A stretch of DNA of 64,000 nt. Origin: Papaver somniferum (Eukaryota; Streptophyta; Magnoliopsida; Ranunculales; Papaveraceae). Below the pieces are notes generated by a model that was not told where the DNA came from, did no database searches, and saw only the letters and a list, made by a program, of their open reading frames with translations. Position numbers and translations under genes: made by a program. Shown here piece after piece: positions 20,720 through 32,690 of the stretch. The stretch's first letter is position 1; the number at the start of each line of letters is the position of its first letter. The stretch is from NCBI RefSeq assembly GCF_003573695.1, contig NC_039359.1, positions 94,485,275 to 94,549,274 on the forward strand, read 5' to 3'.

Positions 20720-22856
20720 CAATATCCAAGGATCAATCAATGACAGTCAACAACCAAAAGTTGGATTATTCTAATTGATGATCTACGTACAACCTGTATT
20801 ATTTCAGTTATAAAGATAAAACAATATAATGCGGAAATTGAAATAACACAGACACCAGAAATTTTGTTAACGAGGAAACCGCAAATGCAGAAAAACCCGG
20901 GGACCTAGTCCAGATTGAACACACACTGTATTAAGCCGCTACAAACACTAGCCTACTACAAACTAACTTCGGTCTGGACTATAGTTGAACCCCAATCAAT
21001 CTCACACTGATCCAGGGTACAGTTGCGCTCCTTACGTCTCTGATCCCAGCAGGATACTACGCACTTTATTCCCTTAGCTGATCTCACCCACAACTAAGAG
21101 TTGATACGACCCAAAGTCGAAGACTTTAATAAACAAATCTGTATCACACAAAAAAGTATACAGAATAGATAAATCTGTCTCCCACAGAAATACCTACGAG
21201 TTTTGTTCCGTCTTTTGATAAATCAAGGTGAACAAGAACCAATTGATATACCAGACTTATATTCCCGACGAACAGCCTAGAAATATCAATCACCTCACAA
21301 TAATCTTAATCAACTAGCAAAACAAGATATTGTGGAATCACAAACGATGAGACGAACATGTTTGTGACTACTTTTCTATCTTTCCCATCGCAGAAATTAA
21401 TATCAAGCCAATCTTACGATTGCACTCAATCACGATAGAAACATCAAGATCAGATCACGCAACTACAAGGAAAATAGTTGGGTCTGGCTTCACAATCCCA
21501 ATGAAGTCTTCAAGTCGTTAACCTACAGGGTCTCCGTAGAAGCCTAAGGTTAAAGGAGAATCTACTCTAGCTTATACAACTAGTATCACACAGGAGGTGT
21601 TGGGATTAGGTTTCCCAATTGCTATAGTTCTCCTTTATATAGATTTCAAATCAGTGTTTGCAATCTAAGTTACCTTGGTAACAAAGCATTCAATATTCAC
21701 CGTCAGATGAAAACCTGATTAGATTCAAGCTAATATCTTTCAAACATTAGATCGAACTTAGATTGTTATACATAAATGAAATGCACGTTCATTTAGGTTT
21801 GTGTAACCGTACCTAAACGTGTACAAGTTGTTGGTTCAACAATAGTTAACCAATGGTTAGCCATATGAGCACTTTCATATCAACCTTATTCATCTTCACC
21901 ATAACTTGTTCAAATGACTCAAAAGAACTAGTTAGAGTGTTTTTCAATTGCTTAGATCTCATAGAAGTATATAAGACACAATCGAAGCAAAAATGATTTT
22001 GATTCACTTGAATCGATTCATGAACATTATAGCCACGGTTTGCAAATATGCATTCCTTAGTTTATATATGTCTTAGTTCACGAATAAACCTTTTTAGAAA
22101 ACAACCCACTCAAGTATGCATACCGGTACGCATACTTAAGTACCTGGATTGAGTTTGTTTGCAGTTCACAAACTCCAGCAAAAATTCACGGTATGTGAAA
22201 TTCCGGCAGTACGCGTACGGGTACGCGGACTTAGCTTCCGGACATCCTAAACCAGTAAAGTACGCATTTTGGACTTACACAAGTATGAGTTCACATAGAA
22301 TGTTTATATCCATTCAAGGTTATATATTCTAAACTCTCATTTCAATCGTTGAAACATTCTTAGAGGATGTTAAATAGAGGTTATTCACACACTATTTTTC
22401 ATCAAAGCAATTTTCAAGATATTGAAATAATCAACATGAATTTCGTTGCTTGTAAAGATGAACTTGACCAAAGCGAAAGCTTACCAACACATATTTCGAG
22501 AAATAGATAAGCGAGATAAACTCCGCTCGAAATAGCAAATATGTATAATCGAAGTTTATATAACAATACGATTTTTGTCTCAATATAGGAGATAGAGTAG
22601 ATAGACTTTTGAGTGTTAGATATGTTCAAGTCTCCACATTCTTTTTAGTCGATGAAGATCCATCAGTTCCTTGAATAGTTCTCCATCTTTTCATGATGAA
22701 TGTCGTGGAGTCTGGAGCTCAACTACACTTTCTATCCTAGTCCGAGATTTAGCTATAAGTAGACTAGAAATCAAGACTTATAGTTTTGGCAACTAAACTT
22801 GACAAACAAGCTTGATATAGCAGCGCTTGCGAGTTCGACCAAGCAGTGCTCTAACA
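20720..22856 (-). repeat. Copia 5' LTR, family A, main part
   Basis: On the minus strand it begins TGTTAGAGCACTGCTTGG at 22856 and follows LTR-A to the phrase around 20721-20760 (ccaaggatcaatcaa), where it switches to LTR-B. It contains the CpG-rich core at 22110-22270 (TACGCGTA). The 3' flank AAGAG (22857-22861) is the target-site duplication in the LINE. Confidence 0.78.
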
Positions 22857-23376
22857 AAGAGGAATGTGCTAATGTTGCTCATGATTTAAAAATTAGAAGA
22901 TACACAAATGATTAGTATATCATATATTGTCATGAGTTGGCTGAAGCTTATGGGGTTGAAATCTGCAATGATATGGACCTGTTGATTCAAAGAATTTGTG
23001 AAGCAAGCAAAAAACAGTTGGCTGAGCAAGGAGATGATCATGAAGAAGCAAGAAGGCCAAAAAGATCAATAAACTCTGAGGATGATGATAATGACTCTAT
23101 AGATTAGAACATTGAGTCTCATAATATCAATGAGGAAAATACTGGAAGGAATTCATCTATTATTGAGTTTGATGGTATGGAGCACGATCTGATTGATGAA
23201 GGAGAGCATAACGCAAAGGAGTATTCCCATGCAATGGATGAGGTTGCTGCTGCTTCCAGCATTCTGGTACTTTCTTCTCCTAATACATTTCATCTTTTCT
23301 TAATCTTCAAGTTTTGTCTACGGTCTTTCCTAGCATTTATTACAATACAATCCCTAGTTTCCAAAATTTTTTCAAT
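22857..23376 (+). pseudogene. LINE ORF1, 3' part
   Basis: It resumes exactly where 2997 broke off. AAGAGGAATGT supplies the last Glu-Glu-Cys of the zinc knuckle, then the frame continues VAHDLKIRRYTND. It goes on through an acidic tail (SINSEDDDNDSID, then NIESHNINEEN) with stops at 22912 and 23105. The C-terminal part is poorly conserved, as usual for LINE ORF1. The joint with 2312-2997 is supported by reading frame, motif spacing and the target duplication. Confidence 0.72.
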
Positions 23377-23934
23377 ATGAAAATATTAAGTTGGAACTGT
23401 CAAGGATTTTTAGGAAAAGATACCAGAGATCATCTCCACTATCTTAATAATATTCACAATATATAATTTTCATATGTGAGACCAAGATAAATGACGGTAG
23501 AATCATTAAGCTTTCTAATTTCTTAGGAATGCTAAACAAAGGTTTTGTTCCGTCGGTTGGTTTAGCTGGTGGCTTACTATTATATGGAAAGATGGTTTCT
23601 CTCTAAACATTGTTCGTCAAGATGATAAAATGTTCCATGCCTGTACTATCAATGATCCCAGTAGAGGGGAATGTTACTTATCTTGCGTCTATGGTACACT
23701 TTACACCCATGAAAAATTTGATTAACGGTATTTTATTACAAACCTTAGTAATTCAATCAACAAACCTTGAGTACTTATTGGTGATTTGAATATCACTTTC
23801 TCTCCTAGTGAAAGAAACTCTGAAGCTTATAATACAACCTCAAGTGATGTCCTAGACCTAATTAAAGATTCAGACCTAATAGACTTAGGTTTTTGTGGGA
23901 ACCCATTTACTTGGACCAGTAACAAACATGGTAC
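23377..23934 (+). pseudogene. LINE ORF2, endonuclease part
   Basis: The start MKILSWNCQGF is the signature N-terminus of the plant LINE APE-type endonuclease, which nicks the target DNA for reverse transcription. After several stops the frame recovers at 23786 with a segment ending DLIDLGFCGNPFTWTSNKHG, the conserved late endonuclease block. It stops at the GGTAC target site of the Athila-like element and resumes at 39418. Stops near 23465 and 23490 show inactivation. Confidence 0.8.
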
Positions 23935-25466
23935 TGATAAGTGCATAATTCATATGATTTTAGTGTCCATCCCATACTTGTTTTAGCTATTATTATTGCA
24001 TGTTTTCGTATTTTTAACTTGTTTTCTCTTGTTTGACTCTATTAGGTGAATCATCCACAAAGGGGCTAAAGTGATGAAAAGAGCTAGGAAGAGAAGTATT
24101 TCAAGCATCCAAGTGCCAAAGTTCAAGAGAAGAGGAAGAAATGCGACGAAAAGGAGCAAAACGCTCAAAATCAAGAGAAGGGACAAAGACCGATCTTAAC
24201 TCATTCAAATTAAGGATTTCTCATCACCATCTTGAAGATAATTGAAATACAAAAAGAATGAGGTCATTCCGAGTTCGGATGAAGAAGGTGTGGCCAAAAC
24301 AAGCTTTTATTGAATACCAAAGACAGTAAAGTTCGCGGACGGGTTTCATACTTTAATTCCTAAAATTTCTGCTGGAATTTGAAGTTTGCGGACTGGGTTC
24401 GCAAACTTAGGTAGTAGGAAACGTGTATAAACTCCTTGGAAGGCCAAAGGGCACGTTTGGGAACATTATTTCGTTATTTTGGGTCGGATTTTTGAACCGA
24501 ACCCAATACGTGAATACCAAGCAATGTAAACCTATAAAAAGGTATTAGGTTATGAGAAATCATAGCATATCATTAGGTCACGAAATTGTTAGGGTTTGGA
24601 GAGAAGAAACATCATACAGAGCGATATCAATCGTAACATTATCTCTTTACTTTTCTCATATGTATATCATGGATGTTTCTACATCCATGAGTAGATAAAC
24701 ACCTATTGATTGAGGATGAATTCTAAGTTGTAAACAAGATTTGAGTTATTATATTAATCTACTTTGAAGTTCTTCATATGATTATCGTTTTTTTATACTA
24801 TTTGAATATTTATGATTGATTGATAGATTGTTTAGGTGTCTAACTAAATTGATTTGTTGATACAATCTATTGCTAGTATTAAGTTAGGATATAAGTAATC
24901 GTCGAATAACTTGTACACAAGTAGAGAACACAAAACCTTGCAGATAGATTCTGTGGAGCGACTGTGTGTATAAACAACACTAAAAAGTGGACCTTGATCT
25001 AAGAGTCTAACTAGTAGGATCAACCTATAAATTCACAAAAGATAAAGCATTCGATTGGATTACTCCTTGAGTGATCTACTACTTGGTGGTTCGTTGAATA
25101 GAATCTGGTAGGCGAGAACTTCCATATCCAGTGATATAAGGAATTTAGGGGATAACACTGATCTAGCTGTTATTCCACGGTTGGTGATAATATATGATTA
25201 ACGACGAGTAGGCAATTATAATAACTCATTGACGGTTTATTAACGAAGAAGGATTCCTCGATCATATCTCTATCTATTGCTTACAACTTAATATTTTCAA
25301 TTGCTTTTATTTACTTTGTTCGAAATATAAAACAAAACCTCCCTTGTGACACTTTGACAACTAAAACTCACTGCTCTTCACGGGAACGATCCTTACTTCC
25401 ATTATATTACCAGTTAATCGTATGGAAATAAGATTATTAATTTGATTGCACTCGTGACACGCATCA
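23935..25466 (+). repeat. 5' LTR of the Athila-like element
   Basis: 1532 bp from TGATAAGTGC to CGCATCA. It includes the block 24331-24410 with GTTCGCGGAC and GCGGACTGGGTTCG words that also occur in copia LTR-A (see findings). A possible TATA-like 'cctataaaaagg' lies at 24531-24542. Confidence 0.88.
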
Positions 25467-25471
25467 AATTT

Positions 25472-25489
25472 TGGCGCCGCTCCCGGGGA
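25472..25489 (+). promoter_or_regulatory. Primer-binding site (tRNA-Asp type)
   Basis: TGGCGCCGCTCCCGGGGA, five bases after the LTR end. It matches the tRNA-Asp primer site of Athila elements with two differences from the common TGGCGCCGTTGCCGGGGA. Confidence 0.8.
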
Positions 25490-25706
25490 ACAATCGGTAG
25501 CTTTAGTTGTTATTTATTTTAGTTTTATTATTGTTTTTGGAATTTCTTTTTAGTTCTTAATTTCGTTTTCTAGATTTTTGTTTTCAGGTACTTAATCTTT
25601 GGCACCGACAGACTGGGAATACCAGAGGTGCGGTATTCAAACCCGTAAAGAAACGATACTTCAAACACGTCAGCAAACGCAACAAGAAGAACCTTCTACA
25701 TAAACA

Positions 25707-27349
25707 ATGGTGAACGCTGGTGAAAATCCTCCAACACCTCCACCTCTAGAAAGGAAGACATTGAGAGATCTAACATCTCCATGTTTGGATTCTCAACCAT
25801 TGTGTATTACTCTGAATGACACAGTGGAACTTAAATCAAGTCTTCTTCATTGGGTTCCAAAGTTCAAGGGACTACCGGGTGAAGATCCTAATCGACACCT
25901 ACAACAATTTCAGAATACAGTAAGAAGTATGAAGAAGAGATGACGATGATACAACTTTTCTACAATCTTTTCCATTCTCAATAGAGTACCAAGCAGAATC
26001 ATGGTTATATTATCTCCCTTCTGGAAGTATTACCACATGGACCGGAATGAAAAACTGTTTTTAGAGAAGTATTTTCCTGCTTCTAAAGCTACAGCTATTC
26101 GTAAGGAAATCAGTGGCATTGTGCAAATTACTGGAGAATCTTTGTATGAATACTGGGAGAGATACAAAAGATTATTGGCGAGTTGTCCACATCATCAAAT
26201 ACCACCGCAATTAATTATCACACAGTTCTATGAGGGATTATTACCGCATGAGAGGCACTTGTTTGATGCTGCTAGTAGTGGTGCTTTGGATAATAAAACT
26301 ATTGAGGAAGCTACTAGTTTGATTGATAGTATGGCTGCAAACACTCAACAATTTTACACTCGAGATTCTTCAATGGTTAGAAGAGTTAGTGAGATGGGAG
26401 ATTCATCACATATGGAACAACGAATGGGTAATATGGAAAAGATGGTCCAACGGATAACTTCTCCCGTTATTTCTACATACGAAGAAGAAGCTGAGGTGAA
26501 TGCTATATTTCCTAATCAGGGACAAGGTATGACCCATACTCAAATACTTATAATCCTGGTAGGAAAGATCACCCTAATTTCAGTTATGCCAACAAGCAAG
26601 CAGCAACTTCTAATCCATATGCAAGACAAGGTGGTTTTCAACAAAAATTCCAGCAACCACAACAACATAAGGAGCAGGATTCTTCTATTGATGATAAACT
26701 GAGTGCTATGATGCAAGGTATTACCTCCTTTTTCCAACAAAGCCAACAGAAATCCGATCAAAATTAGTTAAAGAATGATGCAGCTATTAAAGAATTGCAA
26801 ACCCAAATGGGGCAACTGGCTACAACAGTGAGTAAGTTGGAAGCACAAGCATCAACAAAGTTACCATCTCAACCGTTTGTGAATCCAAGAGAACACGTTA
26901 ACGCAGTAACTCTAAGAAGTGGGAGACAAACTGAAGAGCCACATCAACAAAAAGAGGTTAGTAACGACATCGAAAAGGAAGTAGAGGAGGAAACTGTCCC
27001 AAAGGAAAATTCAACCTCAAACGGCCAACCTAAGGACACAGTTCCCACTTTTACCATGCCACCTCCTTTCCCTGGTCATTTTTCCAAGTCGAAGAGGCAA
27101 GCTCAAGACAAGGAGATTATGGACATTTTCAGCAAGATATACATCAACATTCCATTTATTGAGGCCATCAGAACCGTACCCAGGTATGCCAAGGTTTTGA
27201 AGGATTTGTGCACAAGGAAGGATAGGTTGATTGCTAATGAGATCACTCAAGTGGGCGAAAGTGCTACAACTATGTTACTTAAGAATATGCCTACAAAGTG
27301 TGAAGATCCTGGCGGCTTCACAGTTCTCGTTACCATTGGTAACCAATGA
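25707..27349 (+). pseudogene. Athila-like gag and gag/protease linker
   Basis: Frames 25707-25943, 26001-26702 and 26795-27349 form one broken gag. Visible parts are VPKFKGLPGEDPNRHLQQF (gag start of the plant Athila type), then FFPASKATAIRKEISGI and LYEYWERYKRLLASCPHHQ (gag core). The linker carries VNAVTLRSGRQ and the conserved INIPFIEAIRTVPRYAKVLK before the protease. There are at least three frame breaks (about 25943, 26702-26795, 27349). It is not translatable as it stands. Confidence 0.82.
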
Positions 27350-27361
27350 TTCAAGCATGCT

Positions 27362-27610
27362 TTGCTTGATTTTGGAGCTTCCATAAGTGTTATGTCAGCC
27401 GATGTTTATGATTCTTTGAATCTCGGACCTTTAAAAGAGGCAAAGATCACTATTCAATTGGCTAACAAGTCCAATATATATCCTAAGGGAGTCGTGGAGG
27501 ACGTGTTAGTTCAAGTGAATCAGTTAATCTTTTTGGCTGATTTCTACATTATGGATATGCACAATGGAGATAATTGTTCATCTACTTAGTTACTTCTTGG
27601 GAGACCGTTT
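27362..27610 (+). pseudogene. Athila-like aspartic protease
   Basis: LDFGASISVMS is the active-site region. Plant Athila proteases usually read D-L/T-G-A here, so the aspartate is kept. It continues ANKSNIYPKGVVEDVLVQV. A TAG at 27587 and the next frame (LLGRPFMKTAKT) show a nonsense change in the C-terminal part. Confidence 0.78.
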
Positions 27611-28954
27611 ATGAAAACTGCAAAGACGAAGATGGATGTTGATAGTGGTGCACTTACTATGGAATTTGATAAGGAGGTCACACGATTCAATATATTTGAA
27701 ACCATGCGCTATCTTAGTGATGTTCATTGTGCTTTCTCCATTGATGTTATTGGTTTGTTAGCACAACAAATGTTTGAGCTGAATAGTGAAGATGAACTTG
27801 GAGTTGTGCTACGGAATAGCATTGATTTGGACGTTCATGGACAGCCAAACCTGGACGTTGACTTAGCCAAAGAGCTAGTCGAGATGTGTGGTGACTTAAC
27901 AGCACTACAAGAAGCTAAACCGGGTAATATTTCTTATATTTCTTTACTCACTAATGAGGTTTCTTTACCTTCTATTGTGCAGGCACAAAAACTTGATTTG
28001 AAGCAGCTTCTAAACCACTTGAAGTACGCGTACTTGGGTGATAAAGAAGAACTTCCGTTTATTATTGCAAATAACCTCACCCTAATACAAGAAGAACGTC
28101 TCCTTAGGGTTCTGAAAGAGCACAAAACGGCTATTGGTTGGACAATTGCTGATATTAAAGGCATTAGTCCATCCATGTGCATGCATAGAATCCTAATGGA
28201 AGATGATTTTAAGCCACTACGTGATGCTCAGCGTAGGCTTAACCCCCCAATGATGGAGATCGTGAAGAAAGAGATCCTCAAATGACTAAGTGTGGGGGTG
28301 ATTTACCCAATTTCTGAAAACAAGTGGGTTAGTCCGGTACAGGTGGTACCTAAGAAAGCAGATGTCACTGTTATTAGAAATCAAGATGATGAACTTGTTC
28401 CTACAAGAGTTCCAACTGGATGGAGAGTGTGCATAGACTACAGAAAGCTTAATGCCGCAACCCGAAAGGATCACTTTCCTTTGCCTTTCATTGATCAGAT
28501 GTTAGAGAGGTTAGCGGGACACTCACATTATTGCCTTTTGGATGGTTATTCGGGATACAATCAGATTTTTATCGTACCAGAAGATCAAGCGAAGACTACT
28601 TTCACCTGTCCTTTTGGTACGTTTGCCTATAAACGGATGTCGTTTGGTCTTTGCAATGCACCTGCCACTTTTCAGAGGTGTATGGTCAGTATATTTTCTG
28701 ACTATGTGGAATGCATCATTGAGGTATTTATGGATGATTTTAGTGTTTATGGTGATTCATTTGATTTTTGTTTACAAAATCTTGAATTAGTGCTTAAAAG
28801 ATGCATAAACACTAATCTTATTTTAAATTGGGAGAAATGTCATTTTATGGTAAACCATGGCATAGTGCTCGGTTACATTGTATCTTCTCGAGGGATTGAA
28901 GTTGACAAAGCAAAGATAGACTTAATAAGAAACTTGCAATATCCCACTTGGTGA
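27611..28954 (+). pseudogene. Athila-like reverse transcriptase
   Basis: Two frames, 27611-28285 and 28292-28954, are separated by a stop (28282-28284). The palm carries RVCIDYRKLNAATRKDHFPL, YSGYNQIFI, PFGTFAYKRMSFGLCNAPAT and the catalytic FMDDFSVYG (the YxDD box with F in place of Y, common in plant gypsy RT). Domain order and motif spacing are complete, so catalytic decay is mostly through stops. Confidence 0.88.
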
Positions 28955-29560
28955 GGGAGATTCGTTCTTTTCTTGGTCATGCAGGTTTTTACAGGCGGTT
29001 TATTAAGGATTTCTCCAAAATCTCAATGTCAATGTGCAAATTATTGCAAAAGGAGGTTGTTTTTGACTTCAACAAGGAGTGCAAGGATGCCTTTGATAAA
29101 TTAAAAGAATTATTGACAACTGTACCAATTATCAAGTCACCGGACCGGAGTTTACCATTTTGAGTTAATGTGTGATGCAAGTGACTATGCAGTTGGAGCC
29201 GTTTTGGGTCAAAGAGTAGACAAGCTGTCTCATGTTATTTATTATGCATATAGGACCCTAAACGATGCACAAATCAAATATTCTACCGCCGAGAAAGAAT
29301 TTTTGGCTATAGTGTTTGCACTAGAAAAATTTAGATCATATTTGGTGGGTTCAAAAGTGGTTGTGTATTCCGATCACGCAGCCCTTAGGTACCTACTAAA
29401 GAAGAAATAAGCTAAGCCAAGACTTATACGGTGCATACTACTATTGCAAGAATTTGATTATGAAAAGAGGTTTTGAAAATACCGTTTTAGATCATCTTAG
29501 TAGACTTGTTGTTTCCGAAGAAGGACTTCCTTTACAAGATCGTTTTTCAGACGATTAACT
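28948..29560 (+). pseudogene. Athila-like RT thumb and RNase H
   Basis: Frame 28948-29163 carries REIRSFLGHAGFYRRFIKDF, the RT connection. Frame 29168-29410 carries the RNase H: MCDASDYAVGAVLGQR, ... TLNDAQIKYSTAEKEFLAIV and VVYSDHAALRYLL, with the first Asp, Glu and second Asp of the active site. A stop splits the two frames and another lies at 29408. Confidence 0.85.
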
Positions 29561-30870
29561 TTTCTCAATTGAAGATTCAACACCTTGGTACACAGGTATA
29601 GTGAACTACTTGGTTACAAGACAAGTACCTAGTACAATGTCTAATTTTTAAAAGCTTAAGCTTAAGAAAATAGCCAAGCAGTATGTGTGGGATGAGCCCT
29701 ACTTGTGGAAATACTGTTCTGATCAAATCATCCGCAGATGCGTACCTAATTCTGAATTTCAATCTATTCTTACTTTTTGTCATACTTATGCATGTGTTGG
29801 TCACTTTGGTTCTAAACGTACCGCTTTCAAAGTACTTGAAAGTGGATTTTATTGGTCTACCTTATTTGAGGATGCATATATTTTTTGCAAATCTTGTGAT
29901 AGATGTCAACGAACTGGCAATCTAGGTGCTCGAAATCAAATGCCACTCATACCAATTCTTGTTGTCGAAGTATTTGATGCGTGGGGAATTGATTTTATGG
30001 GTCCTTTTGTCAATTATAATAGAAAATTTTATATACTTCTTGTTGTGGATTATGTTTCAAAATGGGTGGAAGCTAAAGCCACCCCTACTAATGATTCTCA
30101 AGTTGTTTGTGAGTTTGTGAAGGAATATATTTTTTCTAGACATGGTACTCCAAGAGTGGTTATCAGTGACGGAGGATCACATTTTCAGAAACAAGAAGTA
30201 CAACATAACACACAAGGTTGGTATGCCGTATCACCCACAAACTAATGGGCAAGCCGAAATCTCAAACCGTGAGATTAAATCCATTCTTGAGAAAAGCGCA
30301 AACACTACAAGGAAAGATTGAAGTTACAGGCTTAATGATGCACTTTGGGCATATCGAACGGCATACAAAACACCGATTGGTATGTTTCCATATCGGTTGG
30401 TTTATGGAAAAGCTTGTCATCTTCCGGTTGAACTTGAACACAAGGCATATTGGGCGATAAAGATGTGCAACATGGATTATGACAATGCGGGGACACAAAG
30501 GAAGTTACAACTTAATGAGCTAGAGGAGATACGTAATGATGCTTACGAGAGTTCTCGTATTTACAATGAAAAGACGAAACTTTTCCATGACAAGATGATT
30601 TCTCGAAAGAATTTTGTTGTGGGTCAAAAAGTTTTTTTATTTTATTCTCGTCTTAAACTATTTCCTGGTAAGCTAAGGTCCAGATATATTAGACCGTATG
30701 TTGTTATTAATGTTTATTCTCATGGCGCAGTTGGAATTTCTAATCTTAGAGATGGAAAAAATTTAAAGGTGAAGGGCCATAGATTGAAGTCATATTATGA
30801 AAGCATTGCTTATGTGGATATGGATGTGCAAGAATTTCATGATTATCTCCCTTTGGAGGAGTATGGATAA
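29561..30870 (+). pseudogene. Athila-like integrase
   Basis: The zinc-binding HHCC region is visible in 29685-30245 (HTYACVGHFGSKRT ... CKSCDRCQRTG). The core has DAWGIDFMGPF (first Asp) and [11 protein letters not shown] (second Asp). A shift near 30190 follows, then a second frame gives [18 protein letters not shown] with the catalytic Glu. The C-terminal part (30382-30870) holds [20 protein letters not shown] and ends LEEYG-stop. No chromodomain is seen. The stop falls just inside the left terminus of the MULE. Confidence 0.85.
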
Positions 30871-31434
30871 TTGGAAAAATGCCCCATATTTCGAAGCCCC
30901 ATAGGAAAAATGCCCCATTGAAAAAAAGTTATCGGAATATGCCCCACCGTCTCATTTTCCATCCATCTGTTGTTAAAATGGTCAAATAGTGCACACGAGC
31001 GGCTTCACACGTGCGGATTAAAATACGAAATTTCCCTTTTTCAGAGATGGATGGAAAGTGGCATTAAGTTTGTTCACGGACGGTATGGATGGGGAAGGTA
31101 TTATTACCAAAAAAAACCACACGTTTTACATCTAAGTCCTTCAACTGGATTTCGCAAGCGACGATAATCAGATGAACGGCTACAGATTAGATCTCCTTAT
31201 ACGAAAACTTGAAAGTATGAACTTTCTTAGTCAAAAATAAGTACCAGAAATGAAAAATTCAAGTATGAACTTTCTTAGTCAAAAGTCAGTAACACTAAGA
31301 GCAAAGCATTTTACTTTCCCACTAAAAAGAGAAACATTAACATCACTACCAATGTCTAAAAAAGCACAACAGTTAACCACCCATGCTGCATCTTAACAAA
31401 CACCAAAATCCATAAAGAAAGTCAAGAAAATAAA

Positions 31435-32087
31435 TCAAATATTATAAGGAACCTTGGCCTTTCTTTGCCTTTTGGGAGGGAGCTCAGCACTGTTGAATGA
31501 CTTTTTAATGTTAACAGTCACACTTGAACCACTACCTAAACCTGCAGTGAAATTTTGTTTCACTTTTACATTGCCAGTGGAAGTCTTTGTTGCTTTCTTC
31601 TTTCCTGTCCCAACAACTGTAGAAGTAGATGTTGCAGTCTTCTTTGTAGTAGCAGTGGAAGTAGATGCTGATGTCTTCTTTGTAGCAGCAGTTGAAGTTG
31701 AAGTAAATGCTGCATTTTTCTTCCTAATACTCTTTGGAACTGCAGCTTTCTCAACAAATGAAGCACCATCAACTTGACACTCTATTCTTAGCCCTTTCTT
31801 CTTAGGATTAGATCCAACTTCTCCACCTTGACAAGTAGTTCTGTTGTGATTTTCTCCACCACATCTAATACAACATCTAGGCTTTTTCTGTTTGTCCATC
31901 TCTGTCCAAGACCTCTTCCTATTCACACAAGGTCTACCTGTATCTCTCAATAGCTCTGGATGTATGATTTTAATTTTTGCCTGTGGAAGATAGAGAAAGA
32001 TAGAAGATGCAGAAAAGGAAGAGGATACAATTAAGATTGGTTTTCTGTACATATACCTAAAAAGAAAGGATAAGATAAAGTCACTAA
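31435..32087 (-). pseudogene. MULE transposase, C-terminal part with zinc knuckle
   Basis: The minus frame (from about 31990) holds HPELLRDTGRPCVNRKRSW, the proline/arginine-rich linker seen after the SWIM domain in plant MULEs, then CCIRCGGENHNRTTC, a CCHC knuckle. A Ser/Thr/Lys-rich low-complexity tail (TSTSTAATKKTSASTST) and a basic end (PPKRQRKAKVPY, possible nuclear signal) follow. The 5' end of this exon is uncertain because the MITE at 32088 abuts it. Confidence 0.7.
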
Positions 32088-32179
32088 GAGCAACCACAGT
32101 CATGAAACGGGCCAAATACCAAAAAAAAGACTAAAAGCCAAAAAAATTTGGTATTCTGTGTGTTCAAGCACAATGGGAG

Positions 32180-32460
32180 TAGACCAAAATTTGGTGAAGC
32201 GTAACTTATACCCACGCTTGATGCGGGACGGAACTTATATCCACGTTTCTTGATGAAGCGTGTTTATAATATGCGTCTGAATGAAACGGAGGTATAATGC
32301 GCGCTTGATTGAGACGTAGGTATAATTTACGCCGGACAAGGAACGGAGATGGAAAGTGCGTTTGGTGGGACGGAGATAGAAATTGCGTCTGGATGGGACG
32401 GAGATATAAAGTGCGTCTGGGTGGGACGGAGATACAAAATGCACCTGGTGAGATGTGTTT
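32180..32460. repeat. Degenerate tandem repeats (about 26-30 bp), GGGACGGAGAT type
   Basis: Repeated phrases such as GGGACGGAGATATAAAGTGCGTCTGG with drifting spacing, especially at 32335-32440. They form the left half of the MITE. The right half (32690-32880) has similar CATACG/ACGCC phrases in the opposite sense. Confidence 0.6.
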
Positions 32461-32595
32461 AATTAGTGGGTTTGATTAGTAATTGCTAAAATGTTATTAG
32501 GTATAATCATGTAATGCCCCACAGTTCATTGACTAAAGTGTTTAGAACAATATGTTAAAGTGTTTAGAACAAATTGCTAAAGTGTTTAGAACAGA

Positions 32596-32690
32596 CGCAC
32601 ATTAAAACAGCGTCCCAACCAGGCGCACATTAAAACAGCGCCCCAACCAGGCGCACATTAAAACAGCGCCCCAACCAGGCGCACATAATA
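32596..32690. repeat. 28-bp tandem array, 3.4 copies
   Basis: Unit CGCACATTAAAACAGCGYCC + CAACCAGG, starting at 32596, 32624 and 32652, with a partial fourth at 32680. Units differ by one or two bases. It is located in the centre of the MITE. Confidence 0.8.

Larger units (their letters stand above)
2998..22856 (-). mobile_element. Sirevirus-like Ty1/copia element, internally deleted, with nested insertions
   Basis: On the minus strand the order is 5' LTR (22856 down to 9048, interrupted), primer-binding site (9045-9035), gag fragments, a 3' ORF, polypurine tracts and 3' LTR (5350-2998). Both outer ends are TG..CA. The flanks are AATAG (2993-2997) and AAGAG (22857-22861), a 5-bp target-site duplication with one change that lies exactly in the LINE ORF1 zinc knuckle. 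No protease, integrase, RT or RNase H can be found between gag and the 3' ORF, so it is a non-autonomous deletion derivative. The coiled-coil gag extension and multiple polypurine tracts point to the Sirevirus/Maximus lineage. Confidence 0.82.
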
